Part shown: one piece after another, positions 35,907 through 46,740 of the stretch
Layout of the letters: the number at the start of each line of letters is the position of its first letter
Numbering within the stretch: position 1 is the stretch's first letter
Source: Megaustenia siamemsis
Taxonomy: Eukaryota > Mollusca > Gastropoda > Stylommatophora > Ariophantidae
Direction: 5' to 3'
Assembly: GCA_032433765.1 (NCBI GenBank)
Contig: JAVIAB010000041.1
Coordinates: 80,872,428 to 80,936,427, forward strand
DNA: 64,000 bases
The notes under the pieces: model-generated
Told to the model about the DNA's origin: nothing
Databases searched by the model: none
Seen by the model: the letters and a program-made list of their open reading frames with translations, nothing else
Program-made: the position numbers and the translations under genes

Positions 35907-37712
35907 GTGCATTATGGGAGCAGCAGCGCTCAAGGTCAAGGCATGAAGGTTAACCAATCAGAGAGCTCAGTTAGCATGATCCAGAATGGTTATAGACTGG
36001 TTTTACAAACTGACGATGGTGTCAGAGAGTTAGACAATGTCTATGACAACAGCAGTAGTCCAGTAAATGGCAGTGACACTGACTCAGAAGTTAGTGAAGC
36101 TGTCAGGTCACATACGAAAATACATACCGGGGAGAGGCCTCACAAATGTAACATATGTGGTTTAGGTTTTACTCAAATTAGTAGCTTAAAAAGACATACA
36201 AGAATTCATACGGGGGAAAGGCCGTACAAATGTGATGTTTGTGGTATAGGTTTCCGTGAAGGTTCTAATCTTGTTAAACATAAGAGAATCCATACAGGAG
36301 AAAGGCCGTATACGTGTGACATATGTGGTGCTACATTTATAAGTGGTGGCAACTTAAAAAAGCACAGAATGGTGCATACGGGAGAGAAGCCTTACAAATG
36401 TGATGTTTGTGATGGAGCTTTCTCTCAAAATGGACAGCTAACAGTTCATAAAAGAATCCATACGGGAGAAAAGCCATACAAATGTGATTTCTGTGATGCA
36501 GCATTTTCTTACAATTGCCGTCTCAAAATTCATAGAAGAATGCATACGGGAGAGAAACCGTACAAATGTGATGTCTGTGGTCTTGGCTGTGCTAGAATCA
36601 GTGACTTAAAGAGACACAAGAAAGTTCATACGGGAGAGAAGCTTTACAGATGTGAGGTTTGTGGTAAAGCGTTTCGGGTAAACAGTACCCTGATTAAACA
36701 TAAAAGAGTTCATACGGGAGAGAAACCGTACAAATGCGATGTTTGTTGCATGGCATTCACTCAAAATGGTCAACTTACAATTCATAAAAGAATTCATACA
36801 GGAGAGAAACCGTACAAATGTGATGTTTGTGATATGGCATTCACGCAAAATGGACAGTTAACAATTCATAAAATAATTCATACGGGAGAGAAACCTTACA
36901 AATGCGACGTTTGTAATTTGACATTTTCTAAAAGCACGCACTTAACCATACATAAACGAACACATACGGGAGAAATGCCGTACAAATGTGATCTCTGTGA
37001 CAGAACATTTTATGAGAAAGGTCGTCTAACAAAACATTTGAGATTGCACACTGGAGAGAAACCTCACAAATGTAATGTATGTGGTATACGTTTTGCTCAA
37101 ACCATTGATTTAAGGAGACACATAAAGATCCATACGGGAGAGAGACCATACAAGTGTGATTTCTGTAGCGCTGGATTCATCAACAGTACCAGCCTGAAGA
37201 AACACAAGAGAGTGCACACTGGAGAGAAACCTTTCAAATGTGAGGTTTGCAATGCTGCATTCACTCAGAATGGTCACCTGACAATACATACAAGGATCCA
37301 TACGGGCGAGAAACCTTACAAATGTAACATATGTGGTACAGGATTTTCCTACAGTAGCAGTCTTAAACAACATATTAGAGTGCATACGGGAGAAAAGCCG
37401 TACAAATGTCATGTTTGTGAAGTAGCATTCTCTCAAATAGGACATCTGAGGATGCATGAGAGGATCCATACGGGAGAGAAACCTCACAAATGTGACGTCT
37501 GTAATTTACAATTTGTCTGCAACAGCAGTTTGAGTGCACACAAGAGAGTGCATACAGGAGAGAAGCCTTACAAATGTGATGTCTGTTGTATGGCATTTTC
37601 TCAACGAAGACATCTGAAGCGACACAAGCGAGTTCACATGGAGGTAAAATATGTGGCTGATGTAGCCGAACGTGGTAGCTTCACTGACTCTCTGCCATCT
37701 GAATTGACTTAA
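35907..37712 (+). CDS. Gene 1 terminal exon: 18 C2H2 zinc fingers
   Basis: The exon starts after a strong acceptor (gtgttcaatctttcag) in phase 0, matching the end of exon E, and runs 601 codons to TAA. Residues 1-65 are polar and acidic (VHYGSSSAQGQGMKV... NGSDTDSEVSEAV). SHTKIH is a half finger. From residue 81 there are 18 consecutive C-x2-C-x12-H-x3-H fingers with canonical TGEKPYKC linkers. The helix residues at -1, 2, 3 and 6 vary: QSSR, ESNK, SGNK, QGQV, YCRI, RSDR, VSTK, QGQI, QGQI, KTHI, EGRK, QIDR, NTSK, QGHI, YSSQ, QGHM, CSSA, QRHR. Finger 6 has Cys where Phe is usual (GLGCARIS). Fingers 8 and 9 are nearly identical. It is expected to bind DNA in the nucleus. The frame also stays open 84 bp upstream of the acceptor, so a start at 35823 is possible but less likely. 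The frames on the minus strand here are shadows. Confidence 0.9.
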   Translation: MHYGSSSAQGQGMKVNQSESSVSMIQNGYRLVLQTDDGVRELDNVYDNSSSPVNGSDTDSEVSEAVRSHTKIHTGERPHKCNICGLGFTQISSLKRHTRIHTGERPYKCDVCGIGFREGSNLVKHKRIHTGERPYTCDICGATFISGGNLKKHRMVHTGEKPYKCDVCDGAFSQNGQLTVHKRIHTGEKPYKCDFCDAAFSYNCRLKIHRRMHTGEKPYKCDVCGLGCARISDLKRHKKVHTGEKLYRCEVCGKAFRVNSTLIKHKRVHTGEKPYKCDVCCMAFTQNGQLTIHKRIHTGEKPYKCDVCDMAFTQNGQLTIHKIIHTGEKPYKCDVCNLTFSKSTHLTIHKRTHTGEMPYKCDLCDRTFYEKGRLTKHLRLHTGEKPHKCNVCGIRFAQTIDLRRHIKIHTGERPYKCDFCSAGFINSTSLKKHKRVHTGEKPFKCEVCNAAFTQNGHLTIHTRIHTGEKPYKCNICGTGFSYSSSLKQHIRVHTGEKPYKCHVCEVAFSQIGHLRMHERIHTGEKPHKCDVCNLQFVCNSSLSAHKRVHTGEKPYKCDVCCMAFSQRRHLKRHKRVHMEVKYVADVAERGSFTDSLPSELT

Positions 37713-37717
37713 ATAAA
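37712..37717 (+). terminator. AATAAA polyadenylation signal overlapping the stop codon
   Basis: TAA at 37710-37712 runs directly into AATAAA (37712-37717). If used, the 3' untranslated region would be only some 20-30 bases. A later signal cannot be excluded. Confidence 0.45.
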
Positions 37718-37859
37718 ACACCAATTTTTTGGTGACATCACACAGAGATAACTGGCAGAAATTGCTGCTGGTAATTTATTCTGTTCTAATCGTAATATAG
37801 ACAGAAGTAAGGCTTCCCAGCATGCCTTGGCACGACCAATGATATGATTTATGGGTTAT

Positions 37860-37985
37860 GTGACGGCAAGCCACCTTACTTTCCCAGAAAACAAAGTCAC
37901 TGGTACCCATTTTCAAATACTGGATGAACTCCCAAGCTGTGCCGGTCCAAAACAAATTTAGCCCATATGGGAACTGAACGTGAAG
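37860..37985 (-). mobile_element. Old, diverged copy of the tRNA-derived SINE
   Basis: CTTACTTTCCCAGAAAA, GGTACCCATTTTCAAATACT and GGATGAACTCCCAAGCTG follow the same order as CTTTACTTTCCCAGAAAA, GGTACCCATTTAAGGCT and GGGTGAACCCGGAAGC in the two good copies. The tRNA head is poorly recognisable. Confidence 0.65.
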
Positions 37986-38245
37986 CCTTCACTGTAGTGC
38001 AGGTCTGCAGGATTGAGCGTCCGAGATGGACAACAATATCCCTGCCCACTGTTGTATGTTGGACTCTGGAGAAACTCAACATAACTTCAGTGTTCAAATA
38101 TAATTCTGGCTCACTGCCTTGATATGTATGTGGGATGTGTCCGCACAAGTATGATCTTGTCATATGTAGACTGTTTTTACAAAAATACATATTGTGACTT
38201 GTAGACCATCTTTTTAGTTAACATTATGTGACATGTAGACTATTA

Positions 38246-38405
38246 TTTGTTAACATTGTGGCCTGTCAGGTTATAAGAGAGCAACTGTAATGTCTTGTAG
38301 AACAATGCAAGAGAGATAAACACATTTGTTAACATTGTGGCCTGTCAGGTTATAAGAGAACAACCGTAATGTCTTGTAGAACAATGCAAGAGAGATAAAC
38401 ACATC
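38246..38405 (+). repeat. 79-bp direct repeat, two copies
   Basis: TAACATTGTGGCCTGTCAGG starts at 38251 and 38330; the two units are almost identical to ATAAACACAT. Confidence 0.93.
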
Positions 38406-38529
38406 CAGATATTGATGGGTGTGCACACTCCACACTTGGGACATTATTTGATTACAGGGCAGATTATTTCTCTCATTTTTGCTGCTTAGTTTCATCATTT
38501 CACTGGTTAGATGTGTAAGGGACACTAAT

Positions 38530-38790
38530 AGTTTTCAGCTATTCTTTAGGTTGTATCTTTCCTTACATCTGAACTGTTGAGCAATTCTTTTGGTTGTATC
38601 TTTCCTTACATCTGAACTGTTGAGCAATTCTTTTGGTTGTATCTTTCCTTACATCTGAACTTTTGAGCTATTCTTTTGGTTGTATCTTTCCTTACATCTG
38701 AACTGTTGAGCTATTCTTTTGGTTGTATTTTTCCTTACATCTGAACTGTTGAGCTATTCTTTTAGTTGTATCTTTCCTTACATCTGAACT
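38530..38790 (+). repeat. 43-bp minisatellite, six copies
   Basis: Units contain TTTTGGTTGTATCTTTCC and TTACATCTGAACTGTTGAGC. Confidence 0.93.
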
Positions 38791-38839
38791 TGTCATCCTA
38801 TTTATTATTGTCTCACACACACACAGTTATCTCTAACCT

Positions 38840-41055
38840 GGAACTAGAGCAACAATCATGGGAACTAGAGCAATTGATGTGTTTAATATTGGAACTAGAG
38901 CAATAGACGTGTTTAATATTGGAACTCGAACAACAGACATGGGAATTAGAGCAATTGATGTGTTTAATATTGGAACTAGAGCAACATACATGGGAATTAT
39001 AGTAATTGTTGTGTTTAATATTGGAACTAGAGCAAAATACATGGGAATTAGAGCAATTGATGTGTTTAATATTGGAACTAGAGCAAGAGATGTGTTTAAT
39101 ATTGGAACTAGAGCAATTGATGTGTTTAATATTGGAATTAGAGCAATTGATGTGTTTAATATTGGAATTAGAGCAATTGATGTGTTTAATATTGGAACTA
39201 GAGCAACATACATGGGAATTAGAGCAATTGATGTGTTTAATATTGGAACTAGGGCAAAATACATGGGAATTAGAGCAATAGATGTGTTTAATATTGGAAC
39301 TAGAGAAATAGATGTGTTTAATATTGGAACTAGAACAACAGACAAGTTTAATATTGGAACTACAGCAATAGATGTGTTTAATATTGGAACTAGAGCAATT
39401 GATGTGTTTAATATTGGAACTAGAACAATAGATGTGTTTAATATTGGAACAAGAACAGCAGACAAGTTTAATATTGGAACTACAGCAATAGATGTGTTTA
39501 ATATTGGAACTAGAGCAATTGATGTGTTTAATATTGGAACTACAGCAATAGATGTGTTTAATATTGGAACTAGAGCAATAGATGTGTTTAATATTGGAAC
39601 TAGAGCAACAGACAAGTTTAATATTGGAACTAGAGCAATTGATGTGTTTAATATTGGAACTACAGCAATAGATGTGTTTAATATTGGAACTAGAGCAATA
39701 GATGTGTTTAATATTGGAACTAGAGCAATAGATGTGTTTAATATTGGAACTAGAGCAACAGACAAGTTTAATATTGGAACTAGATCAATAGATGTGTTTA
39801 ATATTGGAACTAGAGCAACAGACAAGTTTAATATTGGAACTAGAGAAATTGATGTGTTTAATATTGGAACTACAGCAATAGATGTGTTTAATATTGGAAC
39901 TAGAGCAATAGATGTGTTTAATATTGGAACTAGAGCAACAGACAAGTTTAATATTGGAACTAGAGCAACAGACAAGTTTAATATTGGAACTAGAGCAACA
40001 GACAAGTTTAATATTGGAACTAGAGCAATAGATGTATTTAATATTGGAACTAGAGCAATTGATGTGTTTAATATTGGAACTAGAGCAATAGATGTGTTTA
40101 ATATTGGAACTAGAGCAACAGACAAGTTTAATATTGGAACTAGAGCAATAGATGTGTTTAATATTGGAACTAGAGCAATAGATGTGTTTAAGATTGGAAC
40201 TAGAGCAATAGATGTGTTTAATATTGGAACTAGAGCAATAGATGTGTTTAATATTGGAACTAGAGCAATAGATGTAATTAATATTGGAACTAGAGCAATA
40301 GATGTGTTTAATATTGGAACTAGAGCAATAGATGTAATTAATATTGGAACTAGAGCAATAGATGTGTTTAATATTGGAACTAGAGCAATAGATGTAATTA
40401 ATATTGGAACTAGAGCAATAGATGTAATTAATATTGGAACTAGAGCTATAGATGTGTTTAATATTGGAACTAGAGCAATAGATGTAATTAATATTGGAAC
40501 TAGAGCTATAGATGTGTTTAATATTGGAACTAGAGCAATAGATGTAATTAATATTGGAACTAGAGCAATAGATGTAATTAATATTGGAACTAGAGCAATA
40601 GATGTAATTAATATTGGAACTAGAGCAATAGATGTAATTAATATTGGAACTAGAGCAATAGATGTGTTTAATATTGGAACTAGAGCAATAGATGTAATTA
40701 ATATTGGAACTAGAGCAATAGATTTAATTAATATTAGAACTAGAGCTATAGATGTGTTTAATTTTGGAACTAGAGCAATAGATGTAATTAATATTGGAAC
40801 TAGAGCTATAGATGTGTTTAATATTGGAACTAGAGCAATAGATGTAATTAATATTGGAACTAGAGCAATAGATGTAATTAATATTGGAACTAGAGCAGTA
40901 GATGTAATTAATATTGGAACTAGAGCAATAGATGTAATTAATATTGGAACTAGAGCAATAGATGTGTTTAATATTGGAACTAGAGCAATAGATGTAACTA
41001 ATATTGGAACTAGAGCAATAGATGTAATTAATATTGGAACTAGAGAAATAAGTGA
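38840..41055 (-). repeat. 30-bp minisatellite, inverted member of family M30
   Basis: About 73 units of 30 bp: on the plus strand AATATTGGAACTAGAGCAAT then AGATGTGTTT. The reverse complement, CTCTAGTTCCAATATTAAAC plus ACATCTATTG, aligns with the 19.7-23.4 kb unit. The variant with AGACAAGTTT differs from that unit by only two or three bases. The left end (38840-39290) is irregular with CATGGGAATTA inserts; the right end is dominated by the ATGTAATT variant. The long frames on both strands come from the 3-divisible period. Confidence 0.96.
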
Positions 41056-41214
41056 AGTGACATAGTTCCTTAACAAAGGAGCAAATAAGTGAATATCAAA
41101 TGTTGGAACACTGTAGCAGCCAGGGCTAGAGTCATGTGACCAGCTGATCAGAAATAACAAAAATGCAGCTAAGGTGGTTAAATGGCTGTGACCTGATAGC
41201 AAATAAATGATTAG

Positions 41215-41700
41215 TGCCATTATCCTTGAAACATGACAGACTTAGCAGTAATAGAACGAATGTGGTGTATGTAACACTGTCCTTGAAACATGACAGACCT
41301 AGCAGCCTAGCTGTAACAGAACGAATGTAGTGTATGTAACACTGTCCTTGAAACATGACAGACCTAGCGGCCTAGAACGAATGTAGTGTATGTAACACTG
41401 TCCTTGACAAACCTAGCAGTAATAGAACAAGTGTGGTGTATGTAACACTGTCCTTGACAGACCTAACAGTAATAGAACAAGTGTGGTGTATGTAACACTG
41501 TCCTTGACAGACCTAACAGTAATAGAACAAGTGTGGTGTATGTAACACTGTCCTTGATAGACCTAACAATAATAGAACAAATGTGGTGTATGTAACACTG
41601 TCCTTGATAGACCTAACAGTAATAGAACAAGTGTGGTGTATGTAACACTGTCCTTGACAGACCTAACAGTAATAGAACAAATGTGGTGTATGTAACACTG
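41215..41700 (+). repeat. 50-bp minisatellite
   Basis: About 9 units: ACAGACCTAACAGTAATAGA, ACAAGTGTGGTGTATGTAAC and ACTGTCCTTG. The first three are longer, with an added AAACATG segment. Confidence 0.95.
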
Positions 41701-41974
41701 TCCTACCTAGACTGCATAATAAAATGTCATGCTTGGATGAAGATGTTTTGATTGAAGAGCCAGCAGATCAACAAACAAAGACAACAAATGTGTCTACTGG
41801 GAGCCACTGCTGCTGATAGCTCTCAAATAGAGCATTTGTGACAGCGTTGATCAAGTAGCAACACAGACAAGCTCTGCAAATGTTTAAACTGAGGAGAGAA
41901 CAATACAGTTATAGGTTGAGGATACAGCCGATACAGGGATGCCTGGACACCACGTACAACAGACAGCTGCCAAA
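41701..41974. other. Unique spacer with a weak exon-like frame
   Basis: After TCCTACCTAG (41701-41710, splice-acceptor-like) a 30-codon frame MSCLDEDVLIEEPADQQ... ends at TGA (about 41814). Nothing else supports it; chance is possible. Confidence 0.2.
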
Positions 41975-43735
41975 ACTGGTCTAGGTTATATCTGTCCACA
42001 ACTAATCTATAGGTCTCACAAAACAAATGTTATAGTTTATATCTGTCCACAACTAATCTATAGGTCTCACAACACAAATGTTATAGTTTATATCTGCCCA
42101 CAACTAATCTATAGGTCTCACAAAACAAATGTTATAGTTTATATCTGTCCACAACTAATCTATAGGTCTCACAAAACAAATGTTATAGTTATATCTGTCC
42201 ACAACTAATCTATAGGTCTCACAAAACATGTTATAGTTTATATCTGTCCACAACTAATCTAAAGGTCTCACAAAACAAATGTTATAGTTTATATCTGTCC
42301 ACAACTAATCTATAGGTCTCACAAAACAAATGTTATAGTTTATATCTGCCCACAACTAATCTATAGGTCTCACAAAACAAATGTTATAGTTTATATCTGC
42401 CCACAACTAATCTATAGGTCTCACAACACAAATGTTATAGTTATATCTGTCCACAACTAATCTATAGGTCTCACAAAACATATGTTATAGTTATATCTGT
42501 CCACAACTAATCTATAGGTCTCACAAAACATATGTTATAGTTATATCTGTCCACAACTAATCTATAGGTCTCACAAACCAAATGTTATAGTTTATATCTG
42601 TCCACAACTAATCTATAGGTCTCACAAACCAAATGTTATAGTTTATATCTGTCCACAACTAATCTATAGGTCTCACAAAACAAATGTTATAGTTATATCT
42701 GCCCACAACTAATCTATAGGTCTCACAAACCAAATGTTATAGTTTATATCTGTCCACAACTAATCTATAGGTCTCACAAACCAAATGTTATAGTTATATC
42801 TGTCCACAACTAATCTATAGGTCTCACAACACAAATGTTATAGTTATATCTGTCCACAACTAATCTATAGGTCTCACAACACAAATGTTATAGTTATATC
42901 TGTCCTCAACTAATCTATAGGTCTCACAACACAAATGTTATAGTTATATCTGTCCACAACTAATCTATAGGTCTCACAACACATATGTTATAGTTATATC
43001 TGTCCACAACTAATCTATAGGTCTCACAACACAAATGTTATAGTTATATCTGCCCACAACTACACAAATGTTATAGTTATATCTGCCCACAACTAATCTA
43101 TAGGTCTCACAAAACATATGTTATAGTTATATCTGTCCACAACTAATCTATAGGTCTCACAACACAAATGTTATAGTTATATCTGTCCACAACTAATCTA
43201 TAGGTCTCACAAAACATATGTTATAGTTATATCTGTCCACAACTAATCTATAGGTCTCACAACACAAATGTTATAGTTATATCTGCCCACAACTAATCTA
43301 TAGGTCTCACAAAACATATGTTATAATTATATCTGTCCACAACTAATCTATAGGTCTCACAAAACATATGTTATAGTTATATCTGTCCACAACTAATCTA
43401 TAGGTCTCACAAAACATATGTTATAGTTATATCTGTCCACAACTAATCTATAGGTCTCACAACACAAATGTTATAGTTGTATCTGTCCTCAACTGATCTA
43501 TAGTTCTCACAAAACATATGTTATAGTTTATATCTGTCCACAACTAATCTATAGGTCTCACAACACAAATGTTATAGTTATATCTGCCCACAACTAATCT
43601 ATAGGTCTCACAAAACATATGTTGTAGTTATATCTGTCCACAACTAATCTATAGGTCTCACAAAACAAATGTTATAGTTTATATCTGTCCTCAATTGATC
43701 TATAGGTCTCACAACACAAATGTTATAGTTATATT
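41975..43735 (+). repeat. 50/51-bp minisatellite
   Basis: About 35 units: ATATCTGTCCACAACTAATC, TATAGGTCTCACAAAACAAA and TGTTATAGTT(T). Length and AAACAAA/CACAAA/AAACATA variants alternate. One unit near 43060 is truncated. Confidence 0.97.
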
Positions 43736-43827
43736 ATCCCCCCACCCTTCCCCGAACTTCTGAAAATAGATCAGACAGACAATGCCCTCCGAGATGTGGG
43801 AAGGACACAGGACTTCCACAACCACAA

Positions 43828-44035
43828 ATCCACGTCACTCCTGATGAAAGAGATGGGAGTTAAGATGGGCACAGCAAGAAATGAGACACTTAGTGGCCAT
43901 GTAAGAAGACTTATCAACCAACACAGAACTGGAGTCGTCAGTCGCTGGACACTGAGGGAATTGCTGAGGAGGGGATCTGAGCATCTATGGATATGTTGGG
44001 AGTGCAATTATGATGACCCGCTAATAAATCCATAA
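43828..44035 (+). other. Dispersed open-frame module, copy 1
   Basis: The block from ATCCACGTCACT to GATGACCCGCTAA is about 90% identical to 46016-46229. It encodes STSLLMKEMGVKMGTARNE, SGHVRRLINQHRTGVVSRW, TLRELLRRGSEHLW and a CxxC-like WICWECNYDD end. I do not recognise the family. The last exon of a duplicated gene or the 3' end of a retroelement are both possible. Confidence 0.5.
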
Positions 44036-44361
44036 TTGTAATAATTTTCTCATACAAACTGCTAATGTACTGGAGATAGTTGCCGCTAGGTCATCAACTA
44101 ATGGCTCTAGAGCTCTAAAATGGTGCCAGCACACTTATCGTCTCACTAGACCACAATCTGTTAACGTCAGACGATCAAAACGGGAGTAGTGCTTCAATCT
44201 CTCCACCGAAAACTAAACTCGTAACTCGAGAGAAAATTGTCTCCAAATAACTCGAAGAAAAAAAAATCGTATCTGTTCGTAATCCTCTCAAAGAATCTTC
44301 TAGAAGAATATAATTGTCAACTCTGAGGCGACGAATTAGCCTCAAACTGCTCTGACACCAG
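44036..44361. other. Unique spacer
   Basis: Nothing recognised. Several CTCGAG/TCTAGA-like short palindromes occur but no pattern. Confidence 0.35.
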
Positions 44362-45110
44362 CCCATGTCCTGCTTGCTGGCACAGCCTATGTCCTGCTTG
44401 TTGGCACAGCCTATGTCCTGCTTGCTGGCACAGCCTATGTCCTGCTTGTTGGCACAGCCTATGTCCTGCTTGCTGGCACAGCCTATGTCCTGCTTGCTGG
44501 CACAGCCTATGTCCTGCTTGTTGGCACAGCCTATGTCCTGCTTGCTGGCACAGCCTATGTCCTGCTTGCTGGCACAGCCTATGTCCTGCTTGCTGGCACA
44601 GCCAATGTCCTGCTTGTTGGCACAGCCCATGTCCTGCTTGTTGGCACAGCCCATGTCCTGCTTGCTGGCACAGCCCATGTCCTGCTTGCTGGCACAGCCT
44701 ATGTCCTGCTTGCTGGCACAGCCTATGTCCTGCTTGCTGGCACAACCTATGTCCTGCTTGCTGGCACCTCCCATGTCCTGCTTGCTGGCACAGCCCATGT
44801 CCTGCTTGCTGGCACAGCCCATGTCCTGCTTGCTGGCACAGCCCATGTCCTGCTTGCTGGCACAGCCCATGTCCTGCTTGCTGGCACAGCCCATGTCCTG
44901 CTTGCTGGCACAGCCCATGTCCTGCTTGCTGGCACAGCCCATGTCCTGCTTGCTGGCACAGCCCATGTCCTGCTTGCTGGCACAGCCCATGTCCTGCTTG
45001 CTGGCACAGCCCATGTCCTGCTTGCTGGCACCTCCCATGTCCTGCTTGCTGGCACAGCCCATGTCCTGCTTGCTGGCACAGCCCATGTCCTGCTTGCTGG
45101 CACAGCCCAC
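44362..45110 (+). repeat. 24-bp GC-rich minisatellite
   Basis: About 31 units of CCCATGTCCTGCTTGCTGGC plus ACAG. CCTATG variants dominate to the left and CCCATG to the right. Frames such as MSCLLAQP (plus) and MGCASKQD (minus) run its whole length because 24 is a multiple of 3. Confidence 0.98.
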
Positions 45111-45624
45111 ACCTACGAATCTTGGGAGTACCAGGCGCTGACCAACCTTCTGTTGGTCAAGGTCTGCCTAGAACGTGCGTGAAGCCACGCCCAATAATAA
45201 TACAGCTTTGTTCTGGTATCCTGTCAAACGTCAGTCAATCAGCAACTTCTTTTGTCGTGTCTTGTAGCTCGATTTCCATGGATCAGAGCGACTGCCCAGA
45301 GATGAAGCAGCGACGATGGTTCAGTTCTCACCAACTGCTGACAGAGTTATCCCAACCTGCGTTATTTGACCTCATGTCCTCGTCTTAGGAGACCTGGCAA
45401 TGTCGTAACTTCCATTTGCATGCGAGTTGCCTCATTGGACAGATCAAAAGAAGGACTTTCCTGGTGAGGTCTTTGTTTTGAGTTCCAGAACGAATTATTT
45501 GTTGACCCAACAACCGCCACGACCCTTACGGGCACCCCCCCCCCACACATACACACACAACTACATTGTTGGAGGCGCTCACGTAAAACTATTACTGTAA
45601 CAAGAAAACATCTAGTGTTGATTG
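45111..45624. other. Unique spacer with a weak exon-like frame
   Basis: Acceptor-like cgtgtcttgtag at 45267 is followed by a frame with ATG at 45278 reading MDQSDCPEMKQRRWFSSHQ and ending at TAG 45386-45388. It may be a short terminal exon, but no partner exon is recognised. A C-run and (AC)n lie at 45535-45560. Confidence 0.22.
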
Positions 45625-46017
45625 GTGAGTCATGTGGTAGATCATGGTGGTGAGTCATGTGGTAGATCATGGTGGTGAGTCATGTGGTAGACGATGGTGG
45701 TGAGTCATGTGGTAGATCCTGGTGGTGAGTCCTGTGGTAGATCATGGTGGTGAGTCATGTGGTAGATCATGGTGGTGAGTCATGTGGTAGATCATGGTGG
45801 TGAGTCCTGTGGTAGATCATGGTGGTGAGTCATGTGGTAGATCATGGTGGTGAGTCATGTGGTAGATCATGGTGGTGAGTCCTGTGGTAGATCATGGTGG
45901 TGAGTCATGTGGTAGATCATGGTGGTGAGTCCTGTGGTAGATCATGGTGGTGAGTCATGTGGTAGATCATGGTGGTGAGTCCTGTGGTAGATCATGGTGG
46001 TGAGTCATGTGGTAGAT
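45625..46017 (+). repeat. 25-bp minisatellite
   Basis: About 16 units of GTGAGTCATGTGGTAGATCA plus TGGTG, with TCATG/TCCTG variants. It runs directly into module copy 2. Confidence 0.97.
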
Positions 46018-46229
46018 CCACGTCACTTCTTCGGATGAAAGAGATGGGAGTTAAGATGGGCACAGCCAGAAATGAGAAACTTAGTGGCCGTGTAAGAAGA
46101 CTTATCAACCAACATAGAACTGGAGTCGTCAGTCGCTGGACACTGAGGGAATTGCTGAGGAGGGGATCTGAGCACCTATGGACATGTTCGCAGTGCAAAG
46201 ATGATGACCCGCTAACAACTCAATAAGTC
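46016..46229 (+). other. Dispersed open-frame module, copy 2
   Basis: Counterpart of 43828-44035. It carries a net 3-base insertion (LLRMKE for LLMKE) and ends LWTCSQCKDDDPLTTQ before TAA. The frame is kept despite substitutions. The preceding 25-bp array abuts its first base. Confidence 0.5.
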
Positions 46230-46422
46230 CACATCCAATTATTTCAGATTAAATGTGTGAACGTCTTTAGTGTGGGCTCGGGTCTACAAGAAAGTGGGCG
46301 TGAAATACCATATTTGATTGTTGAATCTGTATCCCATTGGTGTCTCATCGACGCAGCGAACAGGAGCAGGGCTGACGTCACTGCTCGTCGCCACCATTGG
46401 ATAGCCCGGTAAGACTTACATA

Positions 46423-46740
46423 GGAGACAAATAATAATAAATGAATATTATTATAGAGGGAAACTTCCGAGGCGATAAACAGTGAATCAATTCAGAGGAA
46501 GAGGTATGTTTACAGCACTCGGAAAAATGACAAATAATCAACAACAGAAAAAAATATGGACCAAGGCAGGATCGAACCCGTACTCAGTGGCACAGCGCCT
46601 TGCCACGAAAAGCCAAACGCTTAGGAACTCTGCCACTCAGCTAACGTCCATAACGCCTTGGTCCATATTTTTTTCTGTTGTTGATTATTTGTCATTTTTC
46701 CGAGTGCTGTAAACATACCTCTTCCTCTGAATTGATTCAC
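46423..46740 (-). mobile_element. tRNA-cored long-hairpin element with 13-bp target duplication
   Basis: Direct repeats TAAGACTTACATA at 46410-46422 and 46741-46753 bound a 318-bp element. Arms of about 90 bp (about 46477-46567 and 46656-46740) are inverted repeats of each other, differing at only a few bases (gaggaagaggtatgtttaca ... and its complement). Between them, on the minus strand, lies a tRNA-like core: TAGCTGAGTGGC (A-box-like), a long variable-arm-sized interval, and GGTTCGATCC (B box), suggesting a Leu- or Ser-type tRNA origin. The minus-strand 3' end has ATTATTATTTGTC. Related copies are at 1350-1562 and 3018-3264. The target duplication and tail argue for LINE-driven retroposition. 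Confidence 0.85.

Noticed and set aside
36606..37724. Several minus-strand frames under the zinc-finger exon
   Set aside because: Shadows of the 84-bp periodic finger coding sequence.
38833..41220. 795-codon minus frame and 735-codon plus frame (TSIALVPILN, GTRAIDVFNI)
   Set aside because: Opposite-strand frames over the same 30-bp array; a period effect.
44175..45141. MGCASKQD and MSCLLAQP repeat proteins
   Set aside because: Three or more frames are open over the 24-bp array; no start context, splice site or conserved flank.
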